DNA from: Alphaproteobacteria bacterium
GTDB lineage: Bacteria; Pseudomonadota; Alphaproteobacteria; Bin95
Length of the DNA: 55,970 nt
Direction of reading: 5' to 3'
Assembly: GCA_022822125.1 (NCBI GenBank)
Contig: JAJECF010000055.1
Span: 1-55,970, forward strand
In this document: in pieces, positions 7,157-15,010 of the stretch
How positions within the stretch are numbered: the stretch's first letter is position 1
How the letters are laid out: each line of letters starts with the position of its first letter
The notes under the pieces: model-generated
Database searches by the model: none
Told to the model about the DNA's origin: nothing
Seen by the model: the letters and a program-made list of their open reading frames with translations, nothing else
Made by a program: the position numbers and the translations under genes

Positions 7157-8959
7157 GTGGCCGGCCCGCCGATCTTCACCCTGCGCGATGCGGAGCTCGG
7201 CTTCGGCGGCGCGAGCCTGTTCTCCGAAGTCGGTTTCGGCATTGCGCGCGGCGACCGCGCCTGCCTGATCGGTCGCAATGGGTGCGGCAAGTCCACCCTG
7301 ATGAAGGTGATCGCCGGCGAGCTCGAACTCGACCTCGGCGAGCGCTACGCCCAGCCCGGCATTCGCATCGCCTGTCTGCGCCAGGACCCTCCGGTCGATG
7401 CCGAAGCACTTGTCGGCGACTATGCGCGCCGTCCCCCGGACAGCGGGCCGCCGGCCCCCGACCATGCCGCCGCTGCGATGCTGGACCGGCTCGACCTCGA
7501 CCCCGGCCGGCGCATGGCGACGCTTTCCGGCGGCGAGAGCCGGCGGGCGGAACTGGCGCGCGTGCTCGCCGTGGCGCCCGATATCCTGCTGCTGGACGAG
7601 CCGACGAACCACCTCGACCTGCCGGCCATCGAGTGGCTGGAGCGCCTCATACGCAGTTACGAGGGCGCGGTCGTCGTGGTGAGCCACGACCGGCGCTTCC
7701 TCGCTGATGTCACCGACCGCATTCTCTGGCTGGAACGGGGTCGGCTGCGCCAGACCGCGCGCGGCTTCGCCGCTTTCGAGGAATGGTCGGAAGCCGTTAT
7801 CGCGGAGGAATTGCGCCGACAGGAGAAGCTGGACCGGCGGATCGCGGAGGAGACGCGCTGGCTGCATCGCGGCATCACCGCGCGGCGCAAGCGCAATCAG
7901 GGCCGCCTCGCCGCGCTGATGGACATGCGCGAGCGCCGCGCCGCCATGCTCGGCGCCCCGCAGCGCGCCCGCATCGCGCTCGAGGAAAGCGAGATCAGGA
8001 GCCGCATGGCCATCGAGGCCGACAATATCTCCAAGCAGTTCGGCGACCGCATGATCGTGGAGGGCTTCAGCACCCGCATCCTGCGCGGCGACCGGATCGG
8101 CATATTGGGGCCGAACGGCGCCGGCAAGACAACGCTGCTGCGCATGCTGATCGGCGATCTGAAGCCCGATTCGGGCAAGGTCCGCCGGTCGGCCACCCTG
8201 CAATCCGCCTATTTCGACCAGCGCCGCGCGGCGCTCGACCTCGACGCCACGCTCCGGCGCACGCTCTGCCCGGAAGGCGGCGACACCGTCTTCGTGCGCG
8301 GCCGGCCCCGCCATGTCGTCGGCTATCTGAAGGACTTCCTGTTCGATGTGGACCAGGCGGACAGCCCGGTCGGGTCGCTCTCCGGCGGCGAGCGCAACCG
8401 CCTGCTGCTCGCACGCACGCTCGCCCGGCAATGCGATCTGCTGGTGCTGGACGAGCCCACCAACGACCTCGACATGGACACGCTCGACCTGCTGGCCGAT
8501 GTGCTGGGGGATTACGAGGGCACGCTGATCCTGGTGAGCCATGACCGGGACTTCCTCGACAAGACCGTCGCCAGCGTGGTCGCTCTGGAGGGAGACGGCG
8601 CGGCGCGCGAATTCGCCGGCGGCTACAGCGATTACCGTCGGAACAGAAAGGCCGAGCCCCGCCGGACGGACCCGAAACCGCGGCCGAAGGCGGCGCCCGT
8701 CCGCCCGCGCGCGCCGGCCTTCAAGCTCGGCTTTCGCCAGCAGCGGCGCTGGGACGAACTGCCGGGCGAAATCGAGCGCGCGCAGGAGCGGGCCGGGACG
8801 CTGGAGCGCATGCTGGCCGATCCCGGCTTCTACGAACGCGATCCCGAACGCTTCGCCCGGGCGGCCGCGCTGCTGGCCGAAGCGCGCTCGGACATCGCCG
8901 CCCTCGAGGAGGAGTGGCTCGAACTCGCCCTCTTGCGCGAAGAGCTCGAAAGCGCCTGA
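7157..8959 (+). CDS. uup: ABC-F family ATPase, Uup type
   Basis: A 600-residue soluble protein with two ABC domains and no membrane segments. Domain 1 has GRNGCGKST, LSGGESRRAELARVL and LLLDEPTNHLD; domain 2 (from about residue 285) has [24 protein letters not shown] and LVLDEPTNDLD. Between them is a charged helical linker like the P-site tRNA-interaction motif. The C-terminal ~90 residues form a basic then coiled-coil tail, as in Uup rather than EttA. ABC-F proteins of this type act on ribosomes or structured nucleic acids. It starts at GTG 7157 and ends 10 bases before the RNase P RNA helix P1, so the rnpB promoter must lie within this gene or farther upstream. Confidence 0.9.
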   Translation: MAGPPIFTLRDAELGFGGASLFSEVGFGIARGDRACLIGRNGCGKSTLMKVIAGELELDLGERYAQPGIRIACLRQDPPVDAEALVGDYARRPPDSGPPAPDHAAAAMLDRLDLDPGRRMATLSGGESRRAELARVLAVAPDILLLDEPTNHLDLPAIEWLERLIRSYEGAVVVVSHDRRFLADVTDRILWLERGRLRQTARGFAAFEEWSEAVIAEELRRQEKLDRRIAEETRWLHRGITARRKRNQGRLAALMDMRERRAAMLGAPQRARIALEESEIRSRMAIEADNISKQFGDRMIVEGFSTRILRGDRIGILGPNGAGKTTLLRMLIGDLKPDSGKVRRSATLQSAYFDQRRAALDLDATLRRTLCPEGGDTVFVRGRPRHVVGYLKDFLFDVDQADSPVGSLSGGERNRLLLARTLARQCDLLVLDEPTNDLDMDTLDLLADVLGDYEGTLILVSHDRDFLDKTVASVVALEGDGAAREFAGGYSDYRRNRKAEPRRTDPKPRPKAAPVRPRAPAFKLGFRQQRRWDELPGEIERAQERAGTLERMLADPGFYERDPERFARAAALLAEARSDIAALEEEWLELALLREELESA

Positions 8960-8969
8960 ATAGGGGTTC

Positions 8970-9372
8970 GGTCCAGAAGGCCGGACGGCCGCGCCGGGCT
9001 CACGCGCCCGGTGAGGAAGGTCCGGGCTCCACGGAGGAACGGTGCCGGGTAACGCCCGGCGGGGGCGACCCCAGGGAAAGTGCCGCAGAAAACAAACCGC
9101 CGGCCCGCCAGGTTCGCCCTGCCGGCCGGCAAGGGTGAAACGGGGCGGTAAGAGCGCCCCGCGGCTCCGGCGACGGAGCCGGCAGGGTAAACCCCACCGG
9201 GAGCAAGACCGAATAGGAGCGGCGAGCCGGGGCGTTGCGTCCCGGCGGGCGGCCTCCGCGCCGGCCGCTCGGGTTGGTCGCAAGAGGCGTCCGGCAACGG
9301 GCGTCCCAGACGAATGGCCGTCACCGCCCGGCAACGGGCGGTACAGAACCCGGCCTACAGGCCTTCTGGACC
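8970..9372 (+). ncRNA. rnpB: RNase P RNA (bacterial type A)
   Basis: The 5' GGTCCAGAAGGCC (8970-8982) and 3' GGCCTTCTGGACC (9360-9372) are perfectly complementary over 13 bases and form helix P1, giving a 403-nt RNA of normal length. Universally conserved parts are present in order: GAGGAAGGTCCGGGCTCC, CGGGTAACGCCCGG, GGCGACCCCAGGGAAAGTGC CACAGAAA-like core (here GCCGCAGAAA), GGGTGAAACGG, GGTAAGAGCGC, GGGTAAACCCCA and GAGCAAGACCGAATAGG. It is the catalytic RNA that trims tRNA 5' leaders. Its position between an ABC-F gene and mraZ fits alphaproteobacteria. Open frames crossing it on both strands are chance products of its high GC. Confidence 0.97.
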
Positions 9373-9383
9373 GTCCTTCGCCC

Positions 9384-9407
9384 GTTCCGCCGTTCACGGC
9401 CCGGAAC
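9384..9407 (+). terminator. hairpin 12 bases after rnpB, possible terminator or processing site
   Basis: GTTCC (9384-9388) pairs with GGAAC (9403-9407), with an inner GCCG-TTCA-CGGC helix (9389-9400) and a two-base bulge. It immediately follows the P1 3' strand. There is no T-run after it, so it is not a classical intrinsic terminator; it may mark the 3' end of the precursor RNA or a Rho-dependent stop. Confidence 0.4.
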
Positions 9408-9420
9408 CGTCCGGGGCGGT

Positions 9421-9515
9421 AATACCAGCGGCACCGGGTTGAAACTCACGGGCAAATGCCGCCTGGCGCCCCCGCCTCTCCTCATCCTGAGTAGCGCCCG
9501 CCTGCGGGATGAGGA
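9421..9515. repeat. dispersed repeat copy downstream of rnpB
   Basis: Bases 9421-9495 match 33161-33236 with only a handful of differences: AATACCAGCGGCACCGGG, TTGAAACTCACGGGC, a variable middle, then CCTCATCCTGAGTAGC. After the shared part comes a core hairpin (GCCCGC/GCGGG) and ATGAGG, but the outer GCGTATCGAAGG end seen in full copies is missing. The shared composite sequence shows that the repeat is a multi-module unit moved or copied as a block. No coding potential is seen. Confidence 0.75.
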
Positions 9516-9873
9516 CAAAGAACCGGGGCTACGACAGGGAGGCGCCGCGCCGTCGGTGCCAATCAACGATCGCTGGTATAAGGGAGCCGGCGCAGATGAT
9601 CGTCATCGCGCCGAAAGCGGCCGAAGTCAAACTCCTGAACACGGCCGGTTTTCCACAACATTTCCGGGCTTGCCGGCGACCTGCCTGTCGCGAACCCCCG
9701 CCGGAATTCACAACACAGATCCCGAGAAACGACGATAAATCCGCCTTGGGACATCATGCAGCCTGCGCAGGTCTTCGACTGCCAACCGCCCGCAACCGGG
9801 GCGGCAACGCCAATCAAATGACGGCCATATCAAGGCGCATATGGCGGCAGGGCAATGCTCGCGGCGCTTAAAG

Positions 9874-9882
9874 TTATGCACA
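9874..9882 (+). promoter_or_regulatory. perfect DnaA-box sequence in the rnpB-mraZ spacer
   Basis: TTATGCACA at 9874-9882 matches the DnaA box consensus TTATNCACA. A one-mismatch relative, TTTTCCACA, lies at 9649-9657. The surrounding stretch (9590-10060) carries no convincing gene and is AT-richer than the genes around it, with runs such as ACACTTTTTGTTCTTTTCG at 9911-9929. DnaA control of cell-division transcription is known in Caulobacter, so a role upstream of mraZ is possible. One perfect 9-mer can occur by chance. Confidence 0.4.
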
Positions 9883-9994
9883 AGGGAAATGTTGGCATCT
9901 TAATTATGGACACTTTTTGTTCTTTTCGACAATGGAAGCATTTCGTTGCGCGCCCGCCGATTTTTCCCCGGGCCCGGACTTGACGAGTGACATT

Positions 9995-10043
9995 AAAGTG
10001 GTTGAAAGTGGGTTTAGTATGGTAGAAAAGTGGCTGAAAGGGG
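9995..10043 (+). promoter_or_regulatory. MraZ-type operator: 10-bp periodic TGG repeats before mraZ
   Basis: Five short direct repeats follow one another: AAAGTGGTTG (9995), AAAGTGGGTT (10005), a weaker one around TATGG (10018), AAAGTGGCTG (10027) and AAAGGGGCGA (10037). The TGG cores are 10 to 11 bases apart, one helical turn. In E. coli, MraZ represses the dcw operon by binding TGGGN direct repeats with 5-base spacers upstream of mraZ. Position, period and core all fit. A TTGACG at 9980-9985 could be the promoter's -35 element, but no good -10 is visible. Confidence 0.7.
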
Positions 10044-10082
10044 CGATTTCCTTCGGCTAAAATGAGGAAGGCAGGGTCTCCG

Positions 10083-10580
10083 GTGCGGGTCTCGGGTCGA
10101 TACGACGCAAAACTGGATGCGAAGGGCCGGGTGATAGTGCCGGCGGCTCACCGGCGCGCGATTCCCCAGGATGCCGAGATGCGGTTGCTGGCCGCGCCCG
10201 TGTTCGACGACCGCGACGCCATCTTCTTCTGCGAAGAGAAATACTTGCAGAACTGGGCTAAGGACATCCATCAGAAGCTGAAGGACGCCAGGAGCGCAAG
10301 CGGCGGGCCGATCGACCCGGGCAGGATCGTCAGTCTCTTTGTCGGCAGCTCGCGAGACGCGCAGATCGACGGGCAGGGCCGCCTGCTGCTGCCGCAGGAA
10401 TTCCGCCAGGCCTGCGGCATAGCAAGCGAAGTCCGCTTCATCGGCAATGTGGACATCATCGAGATCTGGAAACCGGCGACGCACGACAAATGGGTCGGGG
10501 ACGTAACCGACGAACTCGACGAGGAAACGAAGGCGCTGATCCGCTTTGGCGGATTCCTCCAGTCGGAGCTGGACTCGTGA
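10083..10580 (+). CDS. mraZ: transcriptional regulator MraZ
   Basis: A 165-residue protein with two SpoVT/AbrB-like MraZ half-domains; their hallmark motifs are LDAKGRVIVPAAHR (about residues 11-24) and IDGQGRLLLPQEFR. MraZ forms a ring-shaped oligomer and represses its own dcw operon. Two starts are possible. ATG 10062 lacks a Shine-Dalgarno, while GTG 10083 has AGGAAGG and AGGG upstream and puts the DAKGR motif about 12 residues in, as in homologues; I prefer GTG 10083. The stop overlaps rsmH's start by three bases. The periodic operator lies 40-90 bases upstream. Confidence 0.92.
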   Translation: MRVSGRYDAKLDAKGRVIVPAAHRRAIPQDAEMRLLAAPVFDDRDAIFFCEEKYLQNWAKDIHQKLKDARSASGGPIDPGRIVSLFVGSSRDAQIDGQGRLLLPQEFRQACGIASEVRFIGNVDIIEIWKPATHDKWVGDVTDELDEETKALIRFGGFLQSELDS

Positions 10581-11500
10581 CCGCCGGCGGGCACATCCCG
10601 GTCATGGCCGCGGAAGTCCTCGCCGCCCTGGGCCCGCGGCCCGGCGGGCGTTATGTGGACGCCACCTTCGGCCGCGGCGGCTATTCGCGCGCCCTGCTGG
10701 CGGCCGCGCCCTGTCGGGTGCTCGCGCTCGATTGCGACCCGGCGGCGGAAGGCGCCGCCGCTGAGATCGGCCGCGATTGCGGCGACCGGTTCCGGTTCCG
10801 CCGCGCGCGGTTTTCGGAAATGGAGGGCGTCGCGGTCGATGAAGCCTTCGCGCCGGCGGACGGCATCGCGTTCGACCTCGGCGTGTCCTCGCCGCAGCTC
10901 GACGATCCGGCGCGGGGCTTTTCCTTTACGCCCGGCCCGCTGGATATGCGCATGAGCGCCGAAGGGCCGAGCGCCGCCGACCTCATCGCCGACCTCGACG
11001 AAGACCGGCTGGCCGACCTCATTCGCCGCTATGGCGAGGAGCCGCGCGCCCGCCGGGTGGCCCGCGCGATCGCTTTCGCGCGCAGCGAAGCGCCGATCCG
11101 CACGACGGACCGCCTCGCCGCCATCGTCGCGCGCGCCGCGCCGTCGGACGGCCGGACCCACCCGGCGACGAGGACCTTCCAGGCGTTGCGCATCGCCGTC
11201 AATGACGAGCTCGGCGAGCTCGATCGCGGGCTGGCGGCCGCCGAGCGGCTTCTCGCATCGGGCGGACGGCTCGCCGTGGTGTCCTTCCATTCGCTGGAGG
11301 ACCGCACGGTCAAGCGCTTCCTGCGCGAGCGCAGCGGCGCGCCTCCCGGAGGCTCCCGCCACCGGCCGCCGGCCTCCGCGCCGCCGGCTTCCTTCCGGCT
11401 CCTGCACCGCCGCGCCGCCCGCCCCGGCGCCGTCGAAATCGCCGCCAACCCCCGCGCGCGGTCCGCCCGGATGCGCGCTGCGGAGAGGCTCGCGGCATGA
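10577..11500 (+). CDS. rsmH: 16S rRNA (cytosine-1402-N4)-methyltransferase
   Basis: A 307-residue SAM-dependent methyltransferase (MraW family) that modifies C1402 in the ribosomal P site. Motifs include HIPVMAAEVL near the N-terminus, the SAM loop VDATFGRGGYSRALL, FDLGVSSPQLDDPARGFSF, and the C-terminal VVSFHSLEDRTVKRFL and [15 protein letters not shown]. It starts at GTG 10577, overlapping the mraZ stop, although the frame is open upstream through mraZ. It overlaps ftsL by four bases (ATGA). Confidence 0.96.
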   Translation: MTAGGHIPVMAAEVLAALGPRPGGRYVDATFGRGGYSRALLAAAPCRVLALDCDPAAEGAAAEIGRDCGDRFRFRRARFSEMEGVAVDEAFAPADGIAFDLGVSSPQLDDPARGFSFTPGPLDMRMSAEGPSAADLIADLDEDRLADLIRRYGEEPRARRVARAIAFARSEAPIRTTDRLAAIVARAAPSDGRTHPATRTFQALRIAVNDELGELDRGLAAAERLLASGGRLAVVSFHSLEDRTVKRFLRERSGAPPGGSRHRPPASAPPASFRLLHRRAARPGAVEIAANPRARSARMRAAERLAA

Positions 11501-11898
11501 GCGCCAGGACGACATTCGTCTGGTGCCTCGGCGCGGCGGCAATGGCGGCCGGGCTTTTCGCGGTCGGCGACCATATGCGCGACCGCAAGGAGCAATTGGC
11601 CGAACTCAACCGCCTGGTTCTCGCCGAGCGCGAGCGTATCCAGGTATTGCGCAGCGAGCTCGCGTTTCTCACGCAGCCGCAAACCCTCGAATTCCAGAAC
11701 GCGCGCGCCCTGGGCCTTGTCCCCATCGAGGCGGATCAGCTTCACCGGTCGAGCTTCCTCCCGGCTCGAACGGCCAGCGCTCCCGAGCCGCCCCGAACCA
11801 GGGCTCGCGCCGGGCGGGACGGCGATCCCATCTCCGAACTCCCGACGGAGACGCCGTCCCGCCTGTCCTTCGCCTCCCGCGAGGAAGAGCGGCGATGA
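11497..11898 (+). CDS. ftsL: cell division protein FtsL
   Basis: A 133-residue bitopic protein identified by position and architecture: a hydrophobic segment at about residues 7-24, a helical coiled-coil stretch (RDRKEQLAELNRLVLAER and onward) and the short conserved FQNARALGLVPIE motif typical of alphaproteobacterial FtsL. The last ~45 residues are Pro/Arg/Ser-rich and look disordered. FtsL joins FtsB and FtsQ and activates FtsWI at the septum. It overlaps rsmH and ftsI by four bases on each side. Confidence 0.85.
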   Translation: MSARTTFVWCLGAAAMAAGLFAVGDHMRDRKEQLAELNRLVLAERERIQVLRSELAFLTQPQTLEFQNARALGLVPIEADQLHRSSFLPARTASAPEPPRTRARAGRDGDPISELPTETPSRLSFASREEERR

Positions 11899-13568
11899 AC
11901 CGGCATCGCTCATCCTCGCCCGCCCTCGCGCTGGCCCGCAACCGCCTCGCGGTCGGCGTGGTTGCTTTCGCGGCGAGCCTCGCCGCCCTGTCGGTCAAGC
12001 TGGTCGAACTCGGCACATTGGGCCGGGACCGGCCGCCGGCCGCCGAAGCGACCCGCTCTGAACACCCTGTGCAGCGCGGCGACATTGTGGACCGCAACGG
12101 ACGGCTGCTCGCCACCAGCATCGTCTCGCGGGCGCTGGTCGCCTGGCCGCGGCAGATCGACGATGTCGAGGCGGTGGCGGCGCAGTTGTCAGGCGCCTTG
12201 CCCAGGCTCAGTTTCGAAGAGGCGCGCCAGCGCCTGTCGCCCAACCGGAAGTTCGTCTACGTCGCGCGGCGCCTGACTCCTCAGGATCAGAAGGCGGTGC
12301 TCGATCTCGGCCTGCCGGGCGTCGGCCTCAAGCCCGAGGACATGCGCATCTACCCCTATGGGCCGCTGGCCGCCCATCTGGTCGGGCGCACCGAACCGAG
12401 CAATGCAGGCCCGGTCGGCAATGCCGGCGCGGAACAGCGTTTCAACGCCATCCTCTCGGACCCGGCGCAGAGCGTGCAGCTCTCCATAGATGTTCGCATC
12501 CAGCACATCCTCCGCGAGGAGCTGGCGCGGGCCGTGGACTATTTCTCCGCCATCGGCGGCGCCGGCCTGGTGCTCGACATCCGCACGGGCGAAGTGCTGG
12601 CGATGGTTTCTCTGCCCGATTTCGACCCCAATCACCAGGCAGCCATAGACGAGACGCAAGCCAACCGGGCCTCGCTTCTGGTCGCCGAGATGGGATCGAC
12701 ATTCAAGCTTCTCACCCTCGCCACGGCGCTCGACCGGGGTATTTCGAGCCTGACAAGCCGATTCGACGCCACCGCCCCCATCAAGGCGTTCGGGCACAGG
12801 ATCGGCGATTACCGGGGCCAGAACCGGGTGCTTTCCGCCGCCGAGGTCATTGTTCATTCATCCAATATCGGCGCCGCGCAGATGGCGGAGAAAATCGGCG
12901 CGACGGTCTTCAGGGACTATCTCGACAGGCTGGGCCTGATGAGCCGGCCGGCCCTGGAACTGCCCGAAGTCGGCCGTCCGATCGTGCCGCGGGCATGGCG
13001 CCCCCTGACGACGATGACGGTCGGTTTCGGACACGGCCTGTCCGTCAGCCCCCTCCAGACCGCCGCAGCCATCGGCGCGCTGGCGAATGACGGCGTGGCG
13101 GTGCCGGTCACCCTGCTGAGACGCGCCGCGCCGGCTCAGACCCGGAGGGTGTTTTCTTCGGACACCTCGGACAAGATGCGCTGGATGATGCGCCAGGTCG
13201 TGCTCCGGGGAAGCGGATCCAGGGCGGACAATGCCTCCTATCCGGTGGGCGGCAAAACCGGCACGGCGCAAAAGGTGGTCAATGGCCGCTATGACCGCAG
13301 CAAGCGGCTGAGTTCCTTTGTCGGCGTCTTCCCGATCGGAGAGCCCCGCTATTCGATCTTCGTCATGCTGGACGAGCCCAAGCCGCGCAAGGAGACCTAC
13401 GGCTTCGCCACTGCCGCCTGGAACGCGGTTCCGGTCGCAGGAACCGTGATTCCCCGCATCGGGCCGCTTCTCGACCTGCCCACGGCCGGTCCGGACTCGG
13501 ACGCATGGATGCAAGGGATTGTGCCGGACCGGCTCCTGTCGCAGTTGTTCACGGACGACGAAGCCTGA
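11895..13568 (+). CDS. ftsI: peptidoglycan D,D-transpeptidase FtsI (PBP3)
   Basis: A 557-residue class B penicillin-binding protein. A single N-terminal membrane segment (about residues 18-36) anchors a periplasmic dimerisation domain (QRGDIVDRNGRLLAT) and a transpeptidase domain. The active-site triad is intact: S268-T-F-K271, S322-S-N324 and K454-T-G456. It cross-links septal peptidoglycan as partner of FtsW. The ATG at 11895 overlaps the ftsL stop; the frame extends upstream through rsmH and ftsL but that part is not homologous. The stop shares one base with the murE start. Confidence 0.97.
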   Translation: MNRHRSSSPALALARNRLAVGVVAFAASLAALSVKLVELGTLGRDRPPAAEATRSEHPVQRGDIVDRNGRLLATSIVSRALVAWPRQIDDVEAVAAQLSGALPRLSFEEARQRLSPNRKFVYVARRLTPQDQKAVLDLGLPGVGLKPEDMRIYPYGPLAAHLVGRTEPSNAGPVGNAGAEQRFNAILSDPAQSVQLSIDVRIQHILREELARAVDYFSAIGGAGLVLDIRTGEVLAMVSLPDFDPNHQAAIDETQANRASLLVAEMGSTFKLLTLATALDRGISSLTSRFDATAPIKAFGHRIGDYRGQNRVLSAAEVIVHSSNIGAAQMAEKIGATVFRDYLDRLGLMSRPALELPEVGRPIVPRAWRPLTTMTVGFGHGLSVSPLQTAAAIGALANDGVAVPVTLLRRAAPAQTRRVFSSDTSDKMRWMMRQVVLRGSGSRADNASYPVGGKTGTAQKVVNGRYDRSKRLSSFVGVFPIGEPRYSIFVMLDEPKPRKETYGFATAAWNAVPVAGTVIPRIGPLLDLPTAGPDSDAWMQGIVPDRLLSQLFTDDEA

Positions 13569-15010
13569 TGTCCGCCGCCGGGCGCCTCATAGATCTCGAT
13601 GCGCTCGGCATCCGCGGCATGACCGCCGACTCCCGCGATGTCCGGCCCGGATATCTGTTCATGGCCGTGCCAGGCGCCCGGGCGGATGGACGCGCCTTCA
13701 TCCCGGACGCGCTTGCAAGGGGCGCCAGGGCGATCCTTGCGCCGGCCGGCACGGCGGCGGAGGGGCTTCCGGCCGGCGTTACGGTCATTCTCGACGAAGC
13801 GCCGCGCCGGCTGTTCGCCCGGCTGGCGGCGCGGTTCTTCGGCGCGCAGCCGGCGAAGGCAGTCGCCGTCACCGGCACCAGCGGCAAGACGTCGGTTGTG
13901 GACTTCATCCGGCAACTCTGGCGCCTGCTCGGCCTGCCGGCGGCCAGTCTCGGCACGCTCGGCCTCGTCGCCCCGGGGCTGTGCCGCGCCGGGCCGCTCA
14001 CCACGCCGGATCCCGTCGCGCTGCACCGCGACCTCGCCCGGCTGGCCGAAGCCGGCATCGACCGGGTGGCGATGGAGGCGTCCAGCCACGGCCTCGACCA
14101 GCACCGCCTCGACGGCGTGAATGTCTCGACGGGCGTGTTCACCAACCTCTCGCGCGACCATCTCGACTACCATCCCGACTTCGAAAGCTATCTGGAAGCG
14201 AAGCTCGGCCTGTTCCGCAGGGTCATGCCGCCGGGCGGGTTCGCGGTCGTCAATGCGGACGACCCCGCCGGCTCGATAGCCGGCGAGGCGGCCCGCGCCG
14301 CCGGCCATGATGTCTGGCGTTTCGGGCGCGCAGGGCCGGCGCTGGATATCGCGATCGAGCGTCTCGAGCCCGCCGAACAGGGGCAGGTCGTCTCGTTCCG
14401 GCTTCTCGGGCGCCGCCATCGAGTGCGCCTGCCGTTCATCGGCGCGTTCCAGGCGGAGAATGCGCTTGCGGCGCTCGGCGCCGTCGCGGGCGAACGCGAA
14501 GATCCCCATTCCGTGGTCGCCGGTCTCGAGGAACTGCGCGGCGTGCGCGGCCGGCTCGAACTGGCCGCGCGCGCGCCGTCAGGCGCTCCGGTCTATGTCG
14601 ATTACGCCCACAAGCCGAGCGCGCTCGCCGCCGTGCTGGAGGCGCTCCGGCCGTTCGTGCGCGGCCGCCTGGTGCTGGTATTCGGCGCCGGCGGCGACCG
14701 GGACACGGGTAAGCGCGCGGAGATGGGCGCGGTGGCGCACCGGCTGGCCGACCGGGTCATCGTCACTGACGACAACCCGCGCACCGAAGACCCGGCGGCG
14801 ATCCGGGCCGCGATTCTCGCCGCCTGCCCCGGCGCTGCGGACATCGGCGACCGGAAGGCGGCCATAGCCGCAGGCATGGAGGGGCTCGGCCCCCGCGACG
14901 CCCTGCTGGTCGCCGGAAAGGGGCACGAAACGAGCCAGATCGTCGGCCCGGAGGCGCACGCCTTCGACGACCGGGCGGTCGCGCGGCAATTGGCGGAGCA
15001 GGCGGCATGA
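13568..15010 (+). CDS. murE: UDP-MurNAc-tripeptide synthetase (meso-DAP adding)
   Basis: A 480-residue Mur ligase with three domains. The N-terminal UDP-binding part contains TADSRDVRPGYLFMAVPG; the ATP loop is T102-GTSGKTS; the C-terminal part carries DNPR at 402-405 followed by TEDP. DNPR selects meso-diaminopimelate over lysine, so the wall is DAP-type as expected for a Gram-negative. It catalyses the cytoplasmic addition of DAP to UDP-MurNAc-L-Ala-D-Glu. It is joined to ftsI by TGATG and to murF by ATGA. Confidence 0.97.
   Translation: MSAAGRLIDLDALGIRGMTADSRDVRPGYLFMAVPGARADGRAFIPDALARGARAILAPAGTAAEGLPAGVTVILDEAPRRLFARLAARFFGAQPAKAVAVTGTSGKTSVVDFIRQLWRLLGLPAASLGTLGLVAPGLCRAGPLTTPDPVALHRDLARLAEAGIDRVAMEASSHGLDQHRLDGVNVSTGVFTNLSRDHLDYHPDFESYLEAKLGLFRRVMPPGGFAVVNADDPAGSIAGEAARAAGHDVWRFGRAGPALDIAIERLEPAEQGQVVSFRLLGRRHRVRLPFIGAFQAENALAALGAVAGEREDPHSVVAGLEELRGVRGRLELAARAPSGAPVYVDYAHKPSALAAVLEALRPFVRGRLVLVFGAGGDRDTGKRAEMGAVAHRLADRVIVTDDNPRTEDPAAIRAAILAACPGAADIGDRKAAIAAGMEGLGPRDALLVAGKGHETSQIVGPEAHAFDDRAVARQLAEQAA

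Noticed and set aside
6620..9397. A 925-codon open frame on the minus strand
   Set aside because: It is antisense to the FMN reductase, the ABC-F gene and rnpB, whose products are recognised; its translation is Arg/Ala/Gly-rich without any known motif. GC-rich genes commonly leave the opposite third frame open.
8999..9422. Several short open frames over the RNase P RNA
   Set aside because: The RNA's conserved core and helix P1 explain the sequence; frames shift among conserved RNA blocks.
9640..9900. A replication origin, suggested by two DnaA-like boxes and AT-richness
   Set aside because: Only one perfect box and one near match, no box cluster or unwinding element with 13-mers, and none of the usual origin neighbours (dnaA, hemE, parAB, gidA).
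9616..9960. A CtrA site (TTAA-N7-TTAA) upstream of mraZ
   Set aside because: TTAA occurs at several places but no pair with a 7-base spacer was found.
9995..10043. A CRISPR-like array, from the regular short repeats before mraZ
   Set aside because: The unit is 10 bases with no spacers of 25-40 bases and no cas genes; a regulator-binding array explains it better.
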